Shown here piece after piece: positions 4,516 through 5,676 of a stretch of DNA of 5,676 nt. The notes beneath the pieces were generated by a model. That model saw nothing but the letters and a program-made list of their open reading frames with translations, did no database searches and was not told the origin of the DNA. The translations under genes were made by a program, and so were the position numbers. Location: assembly GCA_036494005.1 (NCBI GenBank), contig DASXOV010000032.1:1-5676 (forward strand). Reading direction: 5' to 3'. This DNA is from GCA-003244245 sp036494005 (lineage in GTDB: Bacteria; Actinomycetota; Actinomycetes; Mycobacteriales; Pseudonocardiaceae). Position 1 is the stretch's first letter, and every line of letters starts with the position of its first letter.

Positions 4516-5349
4516 TCAGACCCGGACCGGGTCATCGAACTCGTAGCGGAGATACATGCCGAGGTCGCGCAGTGCGCGGATGGGCCGGGTCAGCCGGGCG
4601 AAGATCCGCGTGCCGCGGGCCAGTGCGGCGGAACTGGGTGCGGACAGGGCACTCACCGCGTCGGTGCAGTGCAACCTGGGGTCGACTCGTTCCAGTTCGT
4701 GTGGGTCGTCGATGCCCCAGTGCAGGAGCGGGGCGCCGAAGAGGCGGGCCAGGCCCCTGTTCACCAGGCGGATGGCCAGCCAGTTGTGGGTGTCGAACAC
4801 GATCACGCCGCGCGGGAAGCGATCGGTGATCCGGCGGAACAGCTGGTGTCCTTCTTCGGGCCGCAGGTACATCGTCAGCCCTTCGGCGACGATCAGCGTC
4901 GGCAGGCCGGCGGGAATCTGCTGCAGCCATTCCGGCGAGGTCACCGAGGAGCGGATCATCCGGTAGTTCTCGCGTTCAGGGAAGATCTTGCCGCGCACGT
5001 CGATGACCTCGGGGTAGTCGACGTCGTACCAGGTCACGCCGGGACCGGGATCGACGCGCCACACGCGTGGATCCAAGCCCGCTCCCAGGTGCACCACGGT
5101 GGCCTGTTCGTGCTCGGCCAGGAACTCCGACGTCCAGTCGTCGAAGTGTTTCGCGCGGGCTGCGACATTCGGCGCGACCTTCGCTGACATCTTCAGCCCC
5201 GCGAAGTCGTAGTCGATCTTCTCGACGGCTTGCGCAGCCATCATGTCACCGAGAACCGTCGGCTTCATCCGGGCGTCGAGGGCCTTTCCGTACAGTGTGA
5301 GCAGCGATGTTCCCATCGCCTCGTCCAGTCGGACCTTCACCTGCGTCAT
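4516..5349 (-). CDS. class I SAM-dependent methyltransferase (LCM/TcmP-like)
   Basis: The 277-residue product belongs to the leucine-carboxyl-methyltransferase-like family, a class I SAM fold enlarged in mycobacteria, with mostly unknown O-methyl acceptors. The SAM-binding loop VVHLGAGLDPR is at 85-95. The acidic strand end is at YDVDYPEV (108-115), with Asp109 or Asp111 the likely ribose contact. AEGLTMYL at 155-162 is the usual post-II/IV motif, and VIVFDTHNW follows at 182-190. No membrane segment or signal is seen. The start is ATG 5349, set by AAGGAG eight bases upstream; the open frame further upstream overlaps the tetR gene and is a shadow. The gap to the tetR stop is 13 bases, so the regulator and enzyme are probably one transcript. 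The substrate cannot be read from the sequence. Confidence 0.9.
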   Translation of the reverse strand: MTQVKVRLDEAMGTSLLTLYGKALDARMKPTVLGDMMAAQAVEKIDYDFAGLKMSAKVAPNVAARAKHFDDWTSEFLAEHEQATVVHLGAGLDPRVWRVDPGPGVTWYDVDYPEVIDVRGKIFPERENYRMIRSSVTSPEWLQQIPAGLPTLIVAEGLTMYLRPEEGHQLFRRITDRFPRGVIVFDTHNWLAIRLVNRGLARLFGAPLLHWGIDDPHELERVDPRLHCTDAVSALSAPSSAALARGTRIFARLTRPIRALRDLGMYLRYEFDDPVRV

Positions 5350-5357
5350 GCCGCACA

Positions 5358-5363
5358 CTCCTT
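5358..5363 (-). promoter_or_regulatory. methyltransferase Shine-Dalgarno overlapping the tetR stop
   Basis: AAGGAG lies eight bases before ATG 5349, and its first base is the last base of the tetR TGA. This suggests translational coupling and selects the methyltransferase start. Confidence 0.75.
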
Positions 5364-5676
5364 CACCGTCGCGCCCCAGCCGGACTGAGCAGCGGGTGCG
5401 AGTAGATGTCGACCAGCGTTCGGGCGAGCAACTGGTCTCCCTCCGGGCTGAACAGGTCGACGCCCATGCCACGGGACACGTGCGGATGCAGAACCGGGAT
5501 GGCCAGCGCCATCGCGGTGATCACCGCCGCCCGGGCCTTGCGGTCGACCTCGGGGGAATCCGACCGGTTCTTGTCGGCCTCCGCCAGCCACTCCTCGGTC
5601 AGCTGAACCATGTCGTCGAAAACCGTTGCGGCGGACCCCTCAGCCAGAGAGCGGGCCAGATAGCGCTGGTAGGGGC
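5363..5676 (-). CDS. TetR-family transcriptional regulator (C-terminal fragment)
   Basis: The frame enters from the right edge and gives 103 residues up to TGA at 5365-5363. The internal ATG at 5611 is not a credible start because the frame is open and similarly coding to the edge (PYQRYLARSLAEGSA and on). The helical, Ala/Leu-rich sequence with DRKARAAVITAMALAIPVLHPHVSRGMGVDLFSPEG and a final IYSHPLLSP resembles the ligand-binding C-terminal domain of actinobacterial TetR regulators. The DNA-binding helix-turn-helix would lie beyond the window. The direct junction with the methyltransferase suggests it regulates its own operon, as is common in this family. The ligand is unknown. Confidence 0.78.
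   Translation of the reverse strand, partial: PYQRYLARSLAEGSAATVFDDMVQLTEEWLAEADKNRSDSPEVDRKARAAVITAMALAIPVLHPHVSRGMGVDLFSPEGDQLLARTLVDIYSHPLLSPAGARR

Noticed and set aside
4301..4516. 71-codon minus-strand ORF whose ATG overlaps the methyltransferase stop (TGATG)
   Set aside because: The overlap looks like coupling, but the peptide has no family features and runs into the globin gene in the wrong frame.
5350..5472. N-terminal extension of the methyltransferase frame
   Set aside because: It overlaps the TetR coding region, is Ser/Arg-rich, and the Shine-Dalgarno supports ATG 5349.
1..5676. CRISPR array, insertion sequence, rRNA or phage genes
   Set aside because: No regularly spaced repeats, no transposase or integrase motif, no terminal inverted repeats with target duplication, and no conserved RNA gene were seen on either strand.

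Overview
The window looks like chromosomal DNA of a high-GC actinobacterium, most likely a mycobacterium. The reasons are the strong G/C bias at third codon positions, a near-perfect actinobacterial LexA box, and protein families typical of mycobacteria: a TetR regulator next to an LCM-type methyltransferase, a group II truncated haemoglobin, and a zinc glutathione-independent formaldehyde dehydrogenase. Almost every gene is on the minus strand, so the layout reads from right to left. The genus is an inference from style, not from a marker gene.

Right block (5676 to 3922, minus strand). The C-terminal part of a TetR-family regulator runs in from the right edge. Its stop codon overlaps the ribosome binding site of a SAM-dependent methyltransferase (LCM/TcmP-like), so the two are probably co-transcribed and coupled. 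A divergent group II truncated haemoglobin follows. It meets an 80-residue plus-strand hypothetical ORF tail to tail, with a strong hairpin at the junction.

Middle block (about 3670 to 1836). A roughly 365-base stretch without a convincing gene holds a LexA/SOS-box-like palindrome and an AT-rich patch. Next comes a SigF-like promoter candidate. After it is a 43-codon ORF, missed by size-limited gene finding, that looks like a DJ-1/PfpI-family protein with its middle removed in frame, leaving only the two ends. Then comes an intact formaldehyde dehydrogenase whose catalytic and structural zinc ligands can all be read. Two hairpins in tandem follow its stop codon. Together this looks like an aldehyde-detoxification operon whose first gene has collapsed to a microprotein.

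Left block (about 1835 to 1). A gene-poor stretch of about 530 bases rich in small hairpins precedes a good vegetative-type promoter. Downstream is a leader of about 185 nt with a possible Trp-rich upstream ORF, then pstC and the first 23 codons of pstA, the two permease subunits of a high-affinity phosphate ABC transporter. No pstS lies upstream of pstC in the window, which is unusual.

The most interesting items are the in-frame-collapsed PfpI microprotein, the SOS-box-like palindrome upstream of the aldehyde genes, and the truncated haemoglobin in which three distal haem-pocket residues of the GlbO type are all replaced.
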